This document shows positions 8,959 through 20,810 of a DNA stretch of 51,930 bases, piece after piece. The position numbers and the translations under genes are program-made. Origin of the DNA: Actinomycetes bacterium. Lineage in GTDB: Bacteria; Actinomycetota; Acidimicrobiia; Acidimicrobiales; RAAP-2. The DNA is taken from positions 1-51,930 of the forward strand of contig JAJZBK010000006.1 in the NCBI GenBank assembly GCA_021798955.1, written 5' to 3'. Position 1 is the first letter of the stretch; every line of letters begins with the position of its first letter. Below the pieces are notes generated by a model that did not search any database, was not told where the DNA came from, and saw only the letters and a list, made by a program, of their open reading frames with translations.

Positions 8959-9061
8959 AGGTAGCTCCGTTCTCGTGCTGCGTCTGTCGTTGCCACCGAC
9001 CCCGACGACGGGGCGGCGTGGCGGTGGCCAGCGTGGTGGGCTCGGGCTGTCGGGCTCGTCC

Positions 9062-9093
9062 GGGCAGAGGTCACCGTCGCGACCTCCCTGCCC
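9062..9093 (-). promoter_or_regulatory. Strong hairpin in the coaBC-metK gap
   Basis: As transcribed, GGGCA and GAGGTC pair with GACCTC and TGCCC around an 8-base loop, with a 2-base bulge: 11 paired bases. It lies about 100 nt before the metK start. No U-tract follows, so it may be either a coaBC terminator or a structured metK leader. I could not match it by eye to a known SAM riboswitch class. Confidence 0.5.
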
Positions 9094-9163
9094 CGGAGCC
9101 GACGGGCCAGCCAGGGCAACCCGGTCCCACCGCGGGCCGGGGTGCTTGCCCACCCGCCGGCGT

Positions 9164-10402
9164 TCATCGGCTCGCCAGCAGTGCGACCACCCTATCGAGG
9201 ATGGCGTCGGCCACCGCACCCTTGGACGTCAGTGGCACCTCGGTGACCGTCCCGTCGGCGCCGAGGATGCTGACCGCGTTGGTGTCGTGGTCGAAGCCGA
9301 CCCCGGGTGCCGAGACGTCGTTGGCCACCACCAGGTCGACGCCCTTCGCCACCAGCTTGGCACGGGCCCGCTCCACAAGGTCGTCCGTCTCGGCAGCGAA
9401 GCCCACCAGCACCTGGCCGGGGCGGCGACGGGAGGCCACGCCCGTCAAGATGTCCGGTGTCGGCTCGAGGACGATCGACGGCGGACCGTCCACCTTGTGC
9501 AGCTTGGAGGAGGCGGTGGCCACGGGGCGGAAGTCCGCCACGGCGGCCGCCATGACCACCACATCGACACCCTCGCCGTCGGCGCCCACGCGGTCGGCCA
9601 CCGCCGTCTCGAGCTCGGCGGCCGTCTCCACCCGGACGACCTCGATGCCCGCCGGCACGGGCAGCGACGTGGTCGTCACCAGCACGACCTCTGCCCCCCG
9701 GCGGCGAGCCGCCTCGGCGACGGCGTGGCCCTGCTTGCCGGAGGAGCGATTGGTGATGACCCGGACCGGGTCGATCGGCTCGCGGGTCCCTCCGGCAGTG
9801 ACGAGGACCCGTCGCCCGGCCAGGTCGCCGGCTGGGCCCGAACGCGCTCGACTGGCCAACACTTGGACGACGGCGTCGACGATCCGCTCGGGGTCCGCCA
9901 GCCGCCCGGCCCCCACGTCCCCCCCGGCCAAGCGACCCGTCTCGGGCGGGACCACCACGGCACCCCGGCGCCTCAGGACCGCCAGGTTGTCCTGCACCGC
10001 CGGGTGCTCCCACATCTCGGTGTGCATGGCCGGGCACAACACGACGACGGCGCGGGTCGCCACCAGGGTGGTCGTGAGCAGGTCGTCGGCCAGCCCGGCG
10101 GCGGCCCGACCCAGCACGTCGGCGGTCGCCGGGGCCACGACCACCACGTCGGCGAGCTGCCCGAGGCGCGTGTGGGCGATCGGGGCGTCGCCCTCCCACA
10201 CTGACACCCGCGCCGGCTCCGAGGCGAGCGCGTCAAAGGTCGTCCGGCCGACGAAGCGCTGCGCCTGCTCGGTCAGCACCGGGGCCACGTGCATGCCGGC
10301 GTCGACGAGCCGTCGGCAAACCTCGACCGCTTTGTAGGCGGCGATCCCGGCACCGACGCCGAGCACCACGAAGGGCGGCTCGGTGCCGCGCTGGACTGCC
10401 AT
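9164..10402 (-). CDS. coaBC: Bifunctional phosphopantothenoylcysteine decarboxylase / phosphopantothenate-cysteine ligase
   Basis: This 412-residue fusion catalyses two coenzyme A steps: joining 4'-phosphopantothenate to Cys (C-terminal CoaB) and FMN-dependent decarboxylation (N-terminal CoaC). The CoaC half shows [11 protein letters not shown], the catalytic-type His in [24 protein letters not shown] and the substrate loop [10 protein letters not shown]. The CoaB half shows [29 protein letters not shown] and the KLHK lysine region, ending in VANDV and TSKG motifs. The ATG at 10402 is chosen because upstream codons are Pro/Arg-rich shadow sequence from rpoZ. It lies 28 bp after rpoZ on the same strand. 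Confidence 0.95.
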   Translation of the reverse strand: MAVQRGTEPPFVVLGVGAGIAAYKAVEVCRRLVDAGMHVAPVLTEQAQRFVGRTTFDALASEPARVSVWEGDAPIAHTRLGQLADVVVVAPATADVLGRAAAGLADDLLTTTLVATRAVVVLCPAMHTEMWEHPAVQDNLAVLRRRGAVVVPPETGRLAGGDVGAGRLADPERIVDAVVQVLASRARSGPAGDLAGRRVLVTAGGTREPIDPVRVITNRSSGKQGHAVAEAARRRGAEVVLVTTTSLPVPAGIEVVRVETAAELETAVADRVGADGEGVDVVVMAAAVADFRPVATASSKLHKVDGPPSIVLEPTPDILTGVASRRRPGQVLVGFAAETDDLVERARAKLVAKGVDLVVANDVSAPGVGFDHDTNAVSILGADGTVTEVPLTSKGAVADAILDRVVALLASR

Positions 10403-10430
10403 GCCGGTGGCGGTGGTCGTCCCGACGCGC

Positions 10431-10781
10431 CTAGGCGCCCGAACCGGCCGGTTCGGCGTCCGACGCGTCCGACGCGTCTGGTGCCTCCGCTCCCGACGCG
10501 TCGTCGGCCTCCGCCTCAGCCGCCACCTCCGAGGGATCGGGGCGCACGTAGGTCGCCTTTCCCTCGGCGACCTCCTCGAGGGCGATCGACAGCGGCTTGC
10601 CCGACACCGAGGCCACCTGCGGGGGGACGATGGCCCCCATCCCTTCCCCGAGCGAGTGGTAGTAGCTGTTGACTTGGCGGGCACGGCGCGACGCCAGCGC
10701 GACGAGGGTGAACTTCGAGTCCACCTTGTCGAGGAGGTCCTCGATGGGAGGGTCCATCAGCGTGCTCTCGTGCTCGGCCAT
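10431..10781 (-). CDS. rpoZ: DNA-directed RNA polymerase omega subunit
   Basis: This 116-residue omega subunit promotes assembly and stability of RNA polymerase. The conserved core is PIEDLLDKVDSKFTLVALASRRARQVN, followed by PLSIALEEVAEGKATY. The C-terminal third is an acidic Ala/Glu/Asp-rich tail, usual in actinobacteria and probably disordered. The ATG at 10781 has AGAGG six bases upstream; the open frame before it is not conserved. It lies in the usual gmk-rpoZ-coaBC order. The 100 bp gap before it shows no clear promoter to me. Confidence 0.95.
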   Translation of the reverse strand: MAEHESTLMDPPIEDLLDKVDSKFTLVALASRRARQVNSYYHSLGEGMGAIVPPQVASVSGKPLSIALEEVAEGKATYVRPDPSEVAAEAEADDASGAEAPDASDASDAEPAGSGA

Positions 10782-10881
10782 CGTGGTCCTCTCGGTCGGG
10801 GTTCCTCGGGTCCGGGCCGGCTCGGTCCACTCCGGGCCAGTCCGGTGCAGGCTGGGACCATCCCCCTCGACCACCTCGACG

Positions 10882-11478
10882 CTACGCGCCCTCCGGCGGC
10901 GAGGCGCCCGAGGGCGCAGCCACGTTCGCCGTCCGACCTAGTCGGCGGCGGCGTTCCACTATACCGGCGATCTCCGCCACCGCCCGGTCGAGGTCGTCGT
11001 TGACCACGACGGCGTCGGCAAGCGTCCTCCCCACCGCCAGCTCCTCGGCACCAGCGGCCAGACGTCGGGCGACGTGCTCCTCGGAGTCCCCTCGGCCCCG
11101 CAACCTCGCTGCCTGCACCTCGGGTGACGGCGGGGCCAGGAGGACCAGCAGCGCGTCGGGGCGCTGCCTGCGCACCTGGGTGGCTCCCTGCACGTCGATC
11201 TCGAGCAGGACGTCACAGCCTGGTGGCGGGTGAGGGACCGGTGTGCCGTAGAGGTTCCCCAAGAACTCGGCCCACTCCACGAACCCGCCCGCCCGGGCGT
11301 GGGCCTCGAAGGCGTCCCGGCTGACGAAGACGTAGGCGTCCTCGGCCTCTTCGGGACGGCGTGCCCGAGTCGTCCACGACCGGCTCAGCCACAGCGAGGG
11401 GTCGGCCGCCACCAGCCGGGCCGCCACCGTGCCCTTGCCGGCCCCGCCGGGGCCGAACAGCACGACGACCAGCGGCAC
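10882..11478 (-). CDS. gmk: Guanylate kinase
   Basis: This 198-residue cytoplasmic kinase phosphorylates GMP to GDP. The P-loop is GPGGAGKGT, with Gly where most relatives have Ser in GPSGxGKGT. The GMP-binding and lid regions are recognisable: [53 protein letters not shown], and a lid near [14 protein letters not shown]. The GTG at 11478 is preferred because it begins directly before the first beta strand and lies after the mihF stop. An alternative start further upstream within the 35 bp gap is not excluded. Confidence 0.93.
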   Translation of the reverse strand: MPLVVVLFGPGGAGKGTVAARLVAADPSLWLSRSWTTRARRPEEAEDAYVFVSRDAFEAHARAGGFVEWAEFLGNLYGTPVPHPPPGCDVLLEIDVQGATQVRRQRPDALLVLLAPPSPEVQAARLRGRGDSEEHVARRLAAGAEELAVGRTLADAVVVNDDLDRAVAEIAGIVERRRRLGRTANVAAPSGASPPEGA

Positions 11479-11513
11479 GCGCTCGACACCGCCCCCGGGG
11501 GACGGCGAGACCT

Positions 11514-11831
11514 TCAGCGCGCCGTCTCGCGCAGGAGCGCTTCGCGCTGGTTGCTCCCGAGCCCTTGCAGCCGTCGGCTCTCGCTGATGCCGACGGTCTC
11601 CATCATCCGACGCGCCTTCACCTTGCCCAGCCCGGGGAGCGACTCGAGCACGGAGAGCACCTTCATCTTGCCCACCACCTCGCTCTCGTCGGCGGCGTCC
11701 AGCAGCTCCGCCAAGGTCATCGAGCCCAGTTTGAGCTTCTCTTTGACCTCGGCCCGCTCCCGGCGGACCTGAGCCGCCTTCGCCAGGGCGGCCTGGCGTT
11801 GCTCGGGGGTGAGTGCAGGAGGCTGCGACAT
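11514..11831 (-). CDS. mihF: Actinobacterial integration host factor (mIHF)
   Basis: This 105-residue nucleoid-associated protein belongs to the actinobacteria-specific mIHF family, unrelated to the IhfA/IhfB proteins of Gram-negatives. The signature is the helix-two-turn-helix stretch [28 protein letters not shown] near the C-terminus, after a charged helix [14 protein letters not shown]. It binds and bends DNA. The ATG at 11831 is chosen from the family N-terminus. A TATCGT box seven bases upstream suggests a leaderless transcript starting the mihF-gmk-rpoZ-coaBC-metK-priA series. It normally follows pyrF on the same strand; here a lipase gene in the opposite orientation lies between them. 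Confidence 0.95.
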   Translation of the reverse strand: MSQPPALTPEQRQAALAKAAQVRRERAEVKEKLKLGSMTLAELLDAADESEVVGKMKVLSVLESLPGLGKVKARRMMETVGISESRRLQGLGSNQREALLRETAR

Positions 11832-11838
11832 GGCCCCG

Positions 11839-11844
11839 ACGATA
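11839..11844 (-). promoter_or_regulatory. Putative leaderless -10 box of mihF
   Basis: TATCGT on the minus strand ends seven bases before the mihF ATG, so transcription would start at or next to the start codon. Confidence 0.5.
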
Positions 11845-11945
11845 GCGCCTCGCCGGTGCCCGGAGTCGACCAGCCGTCGGCCCACCACGAGCTGCCCTCG
11901 GGCAAGCCGGGGAGCTCACCTCGACCGTGACACCAGGCGCGATGC

Positions 11946-11975
11946 TTGACGCCGAACGTGGTTTGTGACTACAAC
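11946..11975 (+). promoter_or_regulatory. Sigma70-like promoter of the lipase gene
   Basis: TTGACG (11946-11951) and TACAAC (11970-11975) are 18 bp apart. An inverted repeat GTGGTT (11958-11963) / AACCAC (11978-11983) flanks the -10 and could be an operator. The transcript would have a leader of about 45 nt. Confidence 0.55.
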
Positions 11976-12027
11976 GTAACCACCGTCACCGACAGCCGGC
12001 GACGGTGCTCCTAAGGGGGGAGACCAG

Positions 12028-12981
12028 ATGAGAAGCAGTCTGTTCAGACGCGCCTTCGGCGCGGTCGTCCCGGTCGGCATCGCCCTGGCGTGCACGCTGG
12101 CCGTCGTGGCTCCGGCGACGCCCGCCTCGGCAACGACCTCGCTGCCCGGCGAGGCCTCGACGTTCCTCAGCTCGACGTTGGTCTGGAATTGGTACGCCTC
12201 GCCGCCCGGGGCCAACACCGGGTGCATCCCCTCGGCCCAGCACCCCTATCCGGTCGTGCTGTCGGAAGGCACCTTCTCCAGCATGTACAACAGCTTCGGC
12301 GCCATCTCGCCCTACCTCGCCGAGCAGGGCTACTGCGTCTACGCCTTCAACTACGGCCAGACCATCTGGCCGTCGATGTTCAACGCCATGGGCAACATCG
12401 CCAACTCGGCCGCCCAGCTCAGCTCCTTCGTCAACCACGTCCGGTCGGTCACCGGTGCCCACCAGGTGGACATCGTGGGCTGGTCGCAGGGCGGCATGAT
12501 GCCCCGCTACTACATCAACGACCTGGGTGGTGCCGCCTACGTGCACGAGCTGGTGGCCCTCGCCCCGTCCAACTACGGGACGACGCTCGACGGCATCGAG
12601 AACCTCGTGAGCTCGCTCGGCGGCCTCGGCATCGCCACCTCGCTGGTCTCGCCGTTCTGCCAGGCGTGTGACCAGCAGCTCCAGGGCTCGTCCTTCCTCA
12701 ATGCCCTCAACGCCGGAGGGGGCACGAGGCCCGGCGTCCACTACGTGGTGATCGAGACCCGCTACGACGAGGTGGTGACGCCGTACACCAACGCCTTCCT
12801 GTCCGGGCCGAACGTGCAGAACATCGTGCTGCAGAACCAGTGCTCGCAGGACCACAGCGACCACCTCTCGATCCCGTACGACTCGAACGCCCTCCAGGAC
12901 GTCGCCAACGCCCTCGGGGCCGACAACCCGTCGTTCCAGCCGTCGTGTGCCTGGGTGGGCCCGCTGATCGGCAACGTCTGA
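12028..12981 (+). CDS. Secreted lipase/esterase of the lipase class 2 type (alpha/beta hydrolase)
   Basis: This 317-residue exported hydrolase has a Sec signal peptide: RR in the n-region, a hydrophobic core at about 11-30, and probable cleavage after ASA near residue 35. The mature domain resembles actinobacterial class 2 triacylglycerol lipases. The nucleophile is Ser153 in the elbow GWSQGG (Trp where His is common), with likely Asp247 (RYDEVV) and His279 (SDHLSIPYD) completing the triad. Six mature-domain cysteines suggest up to three disulfides, which fits an extracellular enzyme. The ATG follows a very strong AAGGGGGG Shine-Dalgarno. It has its own promoter and a perfect terminator, and is opposite in strand to mihF and pyrF. 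The substrate is unknown. Confidence 0.85.
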   Translation: MRSSLFRRAFGAVVPVGIALACTLAVVAPATPASATTSLPGEASTFLSSTLVWNWYASPPGANTGCIPSAQHPYPVVLSEGTFSSMYNSFGAISPYLAEQGYCVYAFNYGQTIWPSMFNAMGNIANSAAQLSSFVNHVRSVTGAHQVDIVGWSQGGMMPRYYINDLGGAAYVHELVALAPSNYGTTLDGIENLVSSLGGLGIATSLVSPFCQACDQQLQGSSFLNALNAGGGTRPGVHYVVIETRYDEVVTPYTNAFLSGPNVQNIVLQNQCSQDHSDHLSIPYDSNALQDVANALGADNPSFQPSCAWVGPLIGNV

Positions 12982-13015
12982 CGCTCCACGCCGCGGGTCC
13001 GATCCGACCCGTCGC

Positions 13016-13050
13016 CGACCGTCCCCCGGCCAACCGCCGGGGGACGGTCG
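13016..13050. terminator. Perfect 15-bp stem between lipase and pyrF
   Basis: CGACCGTCCCCCGGC (13016-13030) is exactly complementary to 13036-13050, with a 5-base loop. It lies 34 bp after the lipase stop and downstream of the convergent pyrF stop, so it can serve both strands. It lacks a T-tract, as is common in actinobacteria. Confidence 0.8.
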
Positions 13051-13156
13051 CGTCCGGGCCGGCACCTCGTCTGCGCCGGAGCCCACCTCCGCCGCGCCGC
13101 CCACGGCGGTCCCGCGTGCCCCGTCGCGCCGCCCCAGACCGAGCCCGCCCCGCTGC

Positions 13157-14065
13157 TCAGCCCATGGCGGCAGTCAGCGCGCCCTGGGCGGACCGTGCCG
13201 CCTCTCGCACTCGGCTCAGGTCGGGCCCGGCTCCGAGGATGGCACGTGAGCTGCTCGGCAGGACCGTCCCCATCGGACAACCGGCAACGAGCCGGGCGAC
13301 GGAGGCTGCCGTCGCCCCCTGGGCGCCGACTCCTGGCAGCAGCAGGACGCCGCCCACCCTTGTGAGGTCGAAGGCCGAGGGCTCGAGCGTGGCCCCGACC
13401 ACGGCACCCACCGTGCCCGGGCGATAGCGGCCACTGACGTTGGCCGACGCCACTGCAGCCAGCACCGAGTCCCCGAGGCTCGTGCCGTCCACCGTCCGAG
13501 CCGACTGCACCCCGGCGCCCTCGGGGTTCGAGCTGCGGGCCACCACGATCACGCCTCGTCCCGTCTCGCTGGCCCGACCGAACAGCGGCTCGAGCGCGCC
13601 CATGCCCAGATAGGGAACGGCCGTCACCGCGTCGGCGGCCAACGGGCTCGCCGGGTCGAGCCATGCCGCGGCGTAGGCTTCGGCGGTCGACCCGATGTCT
13701 CCCCGCTTGGCGTCGGCCACCACCAACAGGCCCGCGTGACGGGCAGCCTCCAGCACCCCCTCGAGCGCCCGGTAACCGGCCGACCCCAACCGCTCGAAGA
13801 ACGCCACCTGCGGCTTGACCACCGCCACCACGCCGACGAGGGCCTCGACGACGCTCCGGCCGAAGGCCTCCAGCCCTGCCCCGTCGTCCTCGAGCCCCCA
13901 CTGCCGGAGCAGGAAGGGGGACGGGTCGATGCCCACGCACAGCGGGCCGGTGACGGCCACCGCGGCGGCGACCCGGGCGGCGAACCCCGCCCCGACGGCG
14001 CTGCCCGAGGACGCCCCTGCCCCGTCGGCGCTGCCCGAGGACGCCCCCCGGAGCCCGTCACCCAT
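13157..14065 (-). CDS. pyrF: Orotidine 5'-phosphate decarboxylase (type 2)
   Basis: This 302-residue enzyme makes UMP, the last step of the de novo pyrimidine pathway. The catalytic motif of the longer type-2 PyrF is present as DAKRGDIGSTAEAYA, with LCVGIDPSPF at the first strand, VVKPQVAFFERLG, and the phosphate-binding end VLPSSSRAIL. The ATG at 14065 overlaps the pyrD stop by 8 bp, indicating translational coupling. The first 30 residues are Gly/Ala/Ser-rich and contain a 30-bp tandem duplication (GASSGSADGA / GASSGSAVGA), so the conserved fold starts only at about residue 30. It is the last gene of the pyr series. Confidence 0.94.
   Translation of the reverse strand: MGDGLRGASSGSADGAGASSGSAVGAGFAARVAAAVAVTGPLCVGIDPSPFLLRQWGLEDDGAGLEAFGRSVVEALVGVVAVVKPQVAFFERLGSAGYRALEGVLEAARHAGLLVVADAKRGDIGSTAEAYAAAWLDPASPLAADAVTAVPYLGMGALEPLFGRASETGRGVIVVARSSNPEGAGVQSARTVDGTSLGDSVLAAVASANVSGRYRPGTVGAVVGATLEPSAFDLTRVGGVLLLPGVGAQGATAASVARLVAGCPMGTVLPSSSRAILGAGPDLSRVREAARSAQGALTAAMG
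13989..14048. repeat. Two 30-bp tandem copies in the pyrF N-terminus
   Basis: Units 13989-14018 and 14019-14048 share cggcgctgcccgaggacgcc and differ at two positions. They duplicate ten residues in frame before the first beta strand. Confidence 0.85.
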
Positions 14066-15103
14066 GGACGACGCCTCGCAGCTCGTCGAGCGACCGGACC
14101 CCCTCGGCCCGGCACCACCGTGCGAGGCCGTCGACGAGCCGTTCGGTCGCCCTGGGGTCGCGCAGCGTCGCCGTCCCGACGGCGACCGCGTCCGCACCGG
14201 CCATGACCAGTTGCAATGCGTCGGCGACGTCGCTGACCCCGCCTACGCCGACGATGCCGCCATCGGGATAGGCGGCTCGGACGTCGAAGACCGACCGAAC
14301 GGCCACCGGGAGCACAGCCGGCCCCGACAGGCCACCACCGGCCGGCCCCGACCCCAGCGCGATCCGCCGGTGCTCCACGTCCACCGCCAGTCCAAGCAGA
14401 GTGTTGACCAGCGTGACCCCCTCGGCACCGGCGCCGTAGGCGGCTCCTGCCACCTCGACCAGGTCGGCCACGTTCGGGCTGAGCTTCGCCCACCGCGGCA
14501 GCATGGGACAACCCGCTCCCACGGCGGCGACCGCCTCGGCCGTCGCCGTTGGCGAGTGGGCGAACATCCGCCTCCGGTCCTCGACGTTCGGACAGCTGAC
14601 GTTGACCTCGATCGCCACGACCGCTCCCGGACCGGTGGCAGCCGGCAGCCCGTCGGCCAGCCGCCGGGCGACCGACTCGAAGTCGGCCACGGTCCGCCCC
14701 CACACGCTCACCACCACCCGCGCCCCACTGGCGAGCAGGCGGCCGAGGTCGCGGCCCAGCCAGGCCTCGATGCCGGGGCCCTGCAGCCCGACGCTGTTGA
14801 GCATCCCGCCGTGGGTCTCGCGGACCCGCGGTGCGGGGTTGCCGGGCCAGGGCTCGGAGGCGAGCGACTTGACCACGACGGCCCCCAGCCGGTCCAGGGC
14901 CACGTAGGCGCCCAGCTCGTCGGCGTGCCCGGCAGTACCCGACGCCGCGAGCACGGGGTTCGGCAGAGTGACCGAGCCGACCGCCGTCGTGAGGTCGACG
15001 TCCCCCGTCGGCGCGGCGCCACGTTCCCGCCTCGACCAGCCCCACCGAGGGCTCATCGGCCCGCCGGGACGCTCATCACACCACTGCCCCAGTCGCTCGG
15101 CGC

Positions 15104-15107
<4 letters not shown>
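14058..15107 (-). CDS. pyrD: Dihydroorotate dehydrogenase, class 1 type
   Basis: This 349-residue flavoprotein oxidises dihydroorotate to orotate. Family motifs include [37 protein letters not shown], and the class 1 active-site Cys in EVNVSCPNV; Ser would mark membrane class 2. FMN-binding features follow: [34 protein letters not shown] and [10 protein letters not shown]. Class 1B enzymes work with a PyrK electron-transfer subunit; I see no pyrK in this operon, so the acceptor is unclear. The GTG at 15107 overlaps the carB stop (GTGA). The family core begins about 35 residues in, so an internal ATG at 15056 is also possible. Confidence 0.93.
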
Positions 15108-18411
<3,304 letters not shown>

Positions 18412-18412
<1 letters not shown>

Positions 18413-19524
18413 CAGGCCGCTCCTCGTGCCGAACGCTCCATGGCCCGGACGAACTCGTCGAACAGGTAGCGGGCGTCGTGGGGTCCCGGGGCCGCTTCGG
18501 GGTGGTACTGCACCGAGAAGGCGGGGACGTCGCGGCACGCCAAGCCCTCGACCACCCCGTCGTTCAGGTTGACGTGGGTGACGTCGGCAGCGGGCACCGA
18601 GTCGGCTACCACCGCGTAGTTGTGGTTCTGGGAGGTGATCTCGACCCTCCCCGTCCGCAGGTTCTTCACGGGATGGTTGCCTCCGTGGTGCCCGAAGGGG
18701 AGCTTGAAGGTGGTGCCGCCCAGGGCGGTAGCGAGCAACTGATGACCCAGGCAGATCCCGAAGACGGGCACCTCGCCCGCCTCGAGCAGCGCCGCCACCT
18801 CCGCTGTCGGACCGGGGAGGGCAGCAGGGTCGCCTGGACCGTTGGAGAGGAAGACCCCGTGAGGCTCGAGCTCGAGGACCTGCTCGGCCGGCGTCGTGGC
18901 CGGGACGACCGTCACCGTGGCAAAGGCGGCCAGACGGCGGACCATCGTCTCTTTGATCCCGAAGTCGTAGGCGACCACCCGCCAGGGACCGGTCCCGCGG
19001 GTGACCGGCGCCCCGGTCGTCACCTCGGAGACGAGGTCTCGCCCGTCGGTGGGTACCGCCCGACGAGCCGCCTCGGTCACCTCCTGCTCCCCGGCCGTCC
19101 CGAAGGCGCACGGCATGGCTCCGGCGTCGCGCAGGTGCCGGGTGAGCCGGCGGGTGTCCACACCCGTGATGCCCGGGACGCCGTGGACCACCAGGAAGTG
19201 CTCCAGCGCGTCGGTGGCGCGCCAGTTGCTCGGCTGCTCGGAGAGGTCGCGGACGACCACACCCCGGCATGCCGGCCGCGGCGACTCGTCGTCCTCGGAG
19301 CTCACGCCGTAGTTGCCGATGTGGGTGGCGGTGAAGACGATCACCTGGCCGGCGTAGGACGGGTCGGTGACGACCTCCTGGTAGCCGGAGAGCACCGTGT
19401 TGAACACGGCCTCCCCCTCGGTGACGCCTGCGGGCACCTCGGCGCCGATCGCCTCGCCCTCGAAGAGCGTCCCGTCGGCCAGCACCAGGCAGGCCTCCGA
19501 GCGAGCGCGTCGACCCCGGCTCAT
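18412..19524 (-). CDS. carA: Carbamoyl-phosphate synthase, small (glutaminase) subunit
   Basis: This 370-residue subunit hydrolyses Gln and channels ammonia to CarB. The N-terminal interaction domain carries [38 protein letters not shown] and [18 protein letters not shown]. The C-terminal class I amidotransferase domain shows the catalytic Cys in FGICLGHQ, the oxyanion region [17 protein letters not shown], and the His/Glu pair in [10 protein letters not shown]. The ATG at 19524 overlaps the pyrC stop by four bases (ATGA), so it is translationally coupled. Confidence 0.98.
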
Positions 19525-20810
19525 CGCTGGGCCTGCCCGTCCACCACCACCGGCTCGCCGGCGAGCACGGTGTGACGGACCTTGGCCGACAGCCGCCGGC
19601 CGGCGTAGGGGGTGTTCCGGCTGCGGCTCGCCAGCGCGGCCGGGTCGACGACCCACGGGCGGGCCGGGTCGATGACGCACAGGTTGGCCGCCGCGCCGGG
19701 AGCAATCGGACCGCCGTGGTCGGGGGCGAGGCCGGCGATGGCCGCCGGCTGCCAGCTCAGGAGGGCAAGGACGCGGTGCAGGGGGACCTCCAGCTCGGTC
19801 ATGGCCAGGGCAAGTGCCGTCTCGAGGCCCACCATCCCCGGTGGGGCCTCGTCGATGGGTCGGTCTTTCGCCTCTGGCGGATGTGGTGCATGGTCGGTGG
19901 CGATGGCGTCGACGGTGCCATCGGCCAGGGCGGCCCGCACCGCCGCCACGTCCCCTTCCGGCCGCAGCGGTGGGCTCACCTTGAAGACCGGGTCGAAGCC
20001 CAACAGTGCGTCGTCGGTGAGCGTGAAGTGGTGCGGCGCCACCTCCGCCGTCACCGGCAGACCGACGCCTTTGGCGCGGGCAACGGCGTCCAGCGCAGCG
20101 GCAGTCGAGAGGTGGAGGAAGTGCAGACGGGCACCCGTCTCACGTACGAGCGCGAGGTCCCGCACCACCATCAGCTCCTCGGCCAGAGCGGGGACGCCGG
20201 CCAAGCCCAGGCGGCTCGAGACAGCCCCCTCGTGCATCACGCCCCCCTCGGCGAGCGAGGCCTCCTCGCAGTGCTGGGCGAGCGTCACACCGAGCCCGCC
20301 GGCATAGAGCAGGGCGCGACGCATGAGGGACGCGGACTGCACCCCGGTCCCGTCGTCGGTGAAGAGCCGGACTCCCAGCTCGGCCAGTTCGGCCATCGGG
20401 GCGAGCCGCTCCCCCGCCCGCCCCACCGTGATGGCTCCAGCCACGGCCACGTGGCACGGTACGCCGCTCGCCAGCGACCGGACGTCGCGCACCACCGAGG
20501 CGGAGTCGATCGGAGGGTCGGTGTTGGGCATGGCCACGACGGCGGTGTACCCGCCGAGGGCGGCAGCCCGGGCACCCGACTCGATCGTCTCGGACCCTTC
20601 GGCACCGGGCTGGCGCAGGTGGCAGTGGAGGTCGACCAGCCCCGGAGCCACTACGCACCCTCCGGCGTCGAGCACGGTCGCACCCCTGGGCACCGGGACA
20701 CCCTCCTCCACGGCGACGATCCACTGGCCTTCGACGACGACGTCGGCCCGGCGCTCGCCCGTGGCGTCGAGGACCGTGCCTCCTCGCACGACCACGACCG
20801 CTTCAGCCAT
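19521..20810 (-). CDS. pyrC: Dihydroorotase
   Basis: This 429-residue zinc amidohydrolase closes carbamoyl aspartate to dihydroorotate. Motifs include the metal site [26 protein letters not shown], the His in EVAPHHFTL, and the catalytic Asp in IATDHAPH. The C-terminal [15 protein letters not shown] stretch is typical of class I dihydroorotases. The ATG at 20810 is chosen because GGAGGGGAAG lies immediately upstream, and it overlaps the pyrB end by 8 bp. In some bacteria a PyrC-like protein is catalytically dead; here the ligands are present, so activity is expected. Confidence 0.97.
   Translation of the reverse strand: MAEAVVVVRGGTVLDATGERRADVVVEGQWIVAVEEGVPVPRGATVLDAGGCVVAPGLVDLHCHLRQPGAEGSETIESGARAAALGGYTAVVAMPNTDPPIDSASVVRDVRSLASGVPCHVAVAGAITVGRAGERLAPMAELAELGVRLFTDDGTGVQSASLMRRALLYAGGLGVTLAQHCEEASLAEGGVMHEGAVSSRLGLAGVPALAEELMVVRDLALVRETGARLHFLHLSTAAALDAVARAKGVGLPVTAEVAPHHFTLTDDALLGFDPVFKVSPPLRPEGDVAAVRAALADGTVDAIATDHAPHPPEAKDRPIDEAPPGMVGLETALALAMTELEVPLHRVLALLSWQPAAIAGLAPDHGGPIAPGAAANLCVIDPARPWVVDPAALASRSRNTPYAGRRLSAKVRHTVLAGEPVVVDGQAQR

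Noticed and set aside
8959-9163. Known SAM riboswitch upstream of metK
   Set aside because: A strong hairpin is present, but I could not align the conserved cores of SAM-I, SAM-II or SAM-IV by eye, so I report only a structured leader.
11514-11831. A second HU/IHF-type nucleoid protein
   Set aside because: The sequence is the unrelated actinobacterial mIHF family, not the HU/IHF beta-arm fold.
18413-19705. Apparent carA-carB fusion, a 1533-residue open frame
   Set aside because: The carB frame runs through carA only as out-of-frame read-through. The two real genes are in different frames and meet at TGATG.
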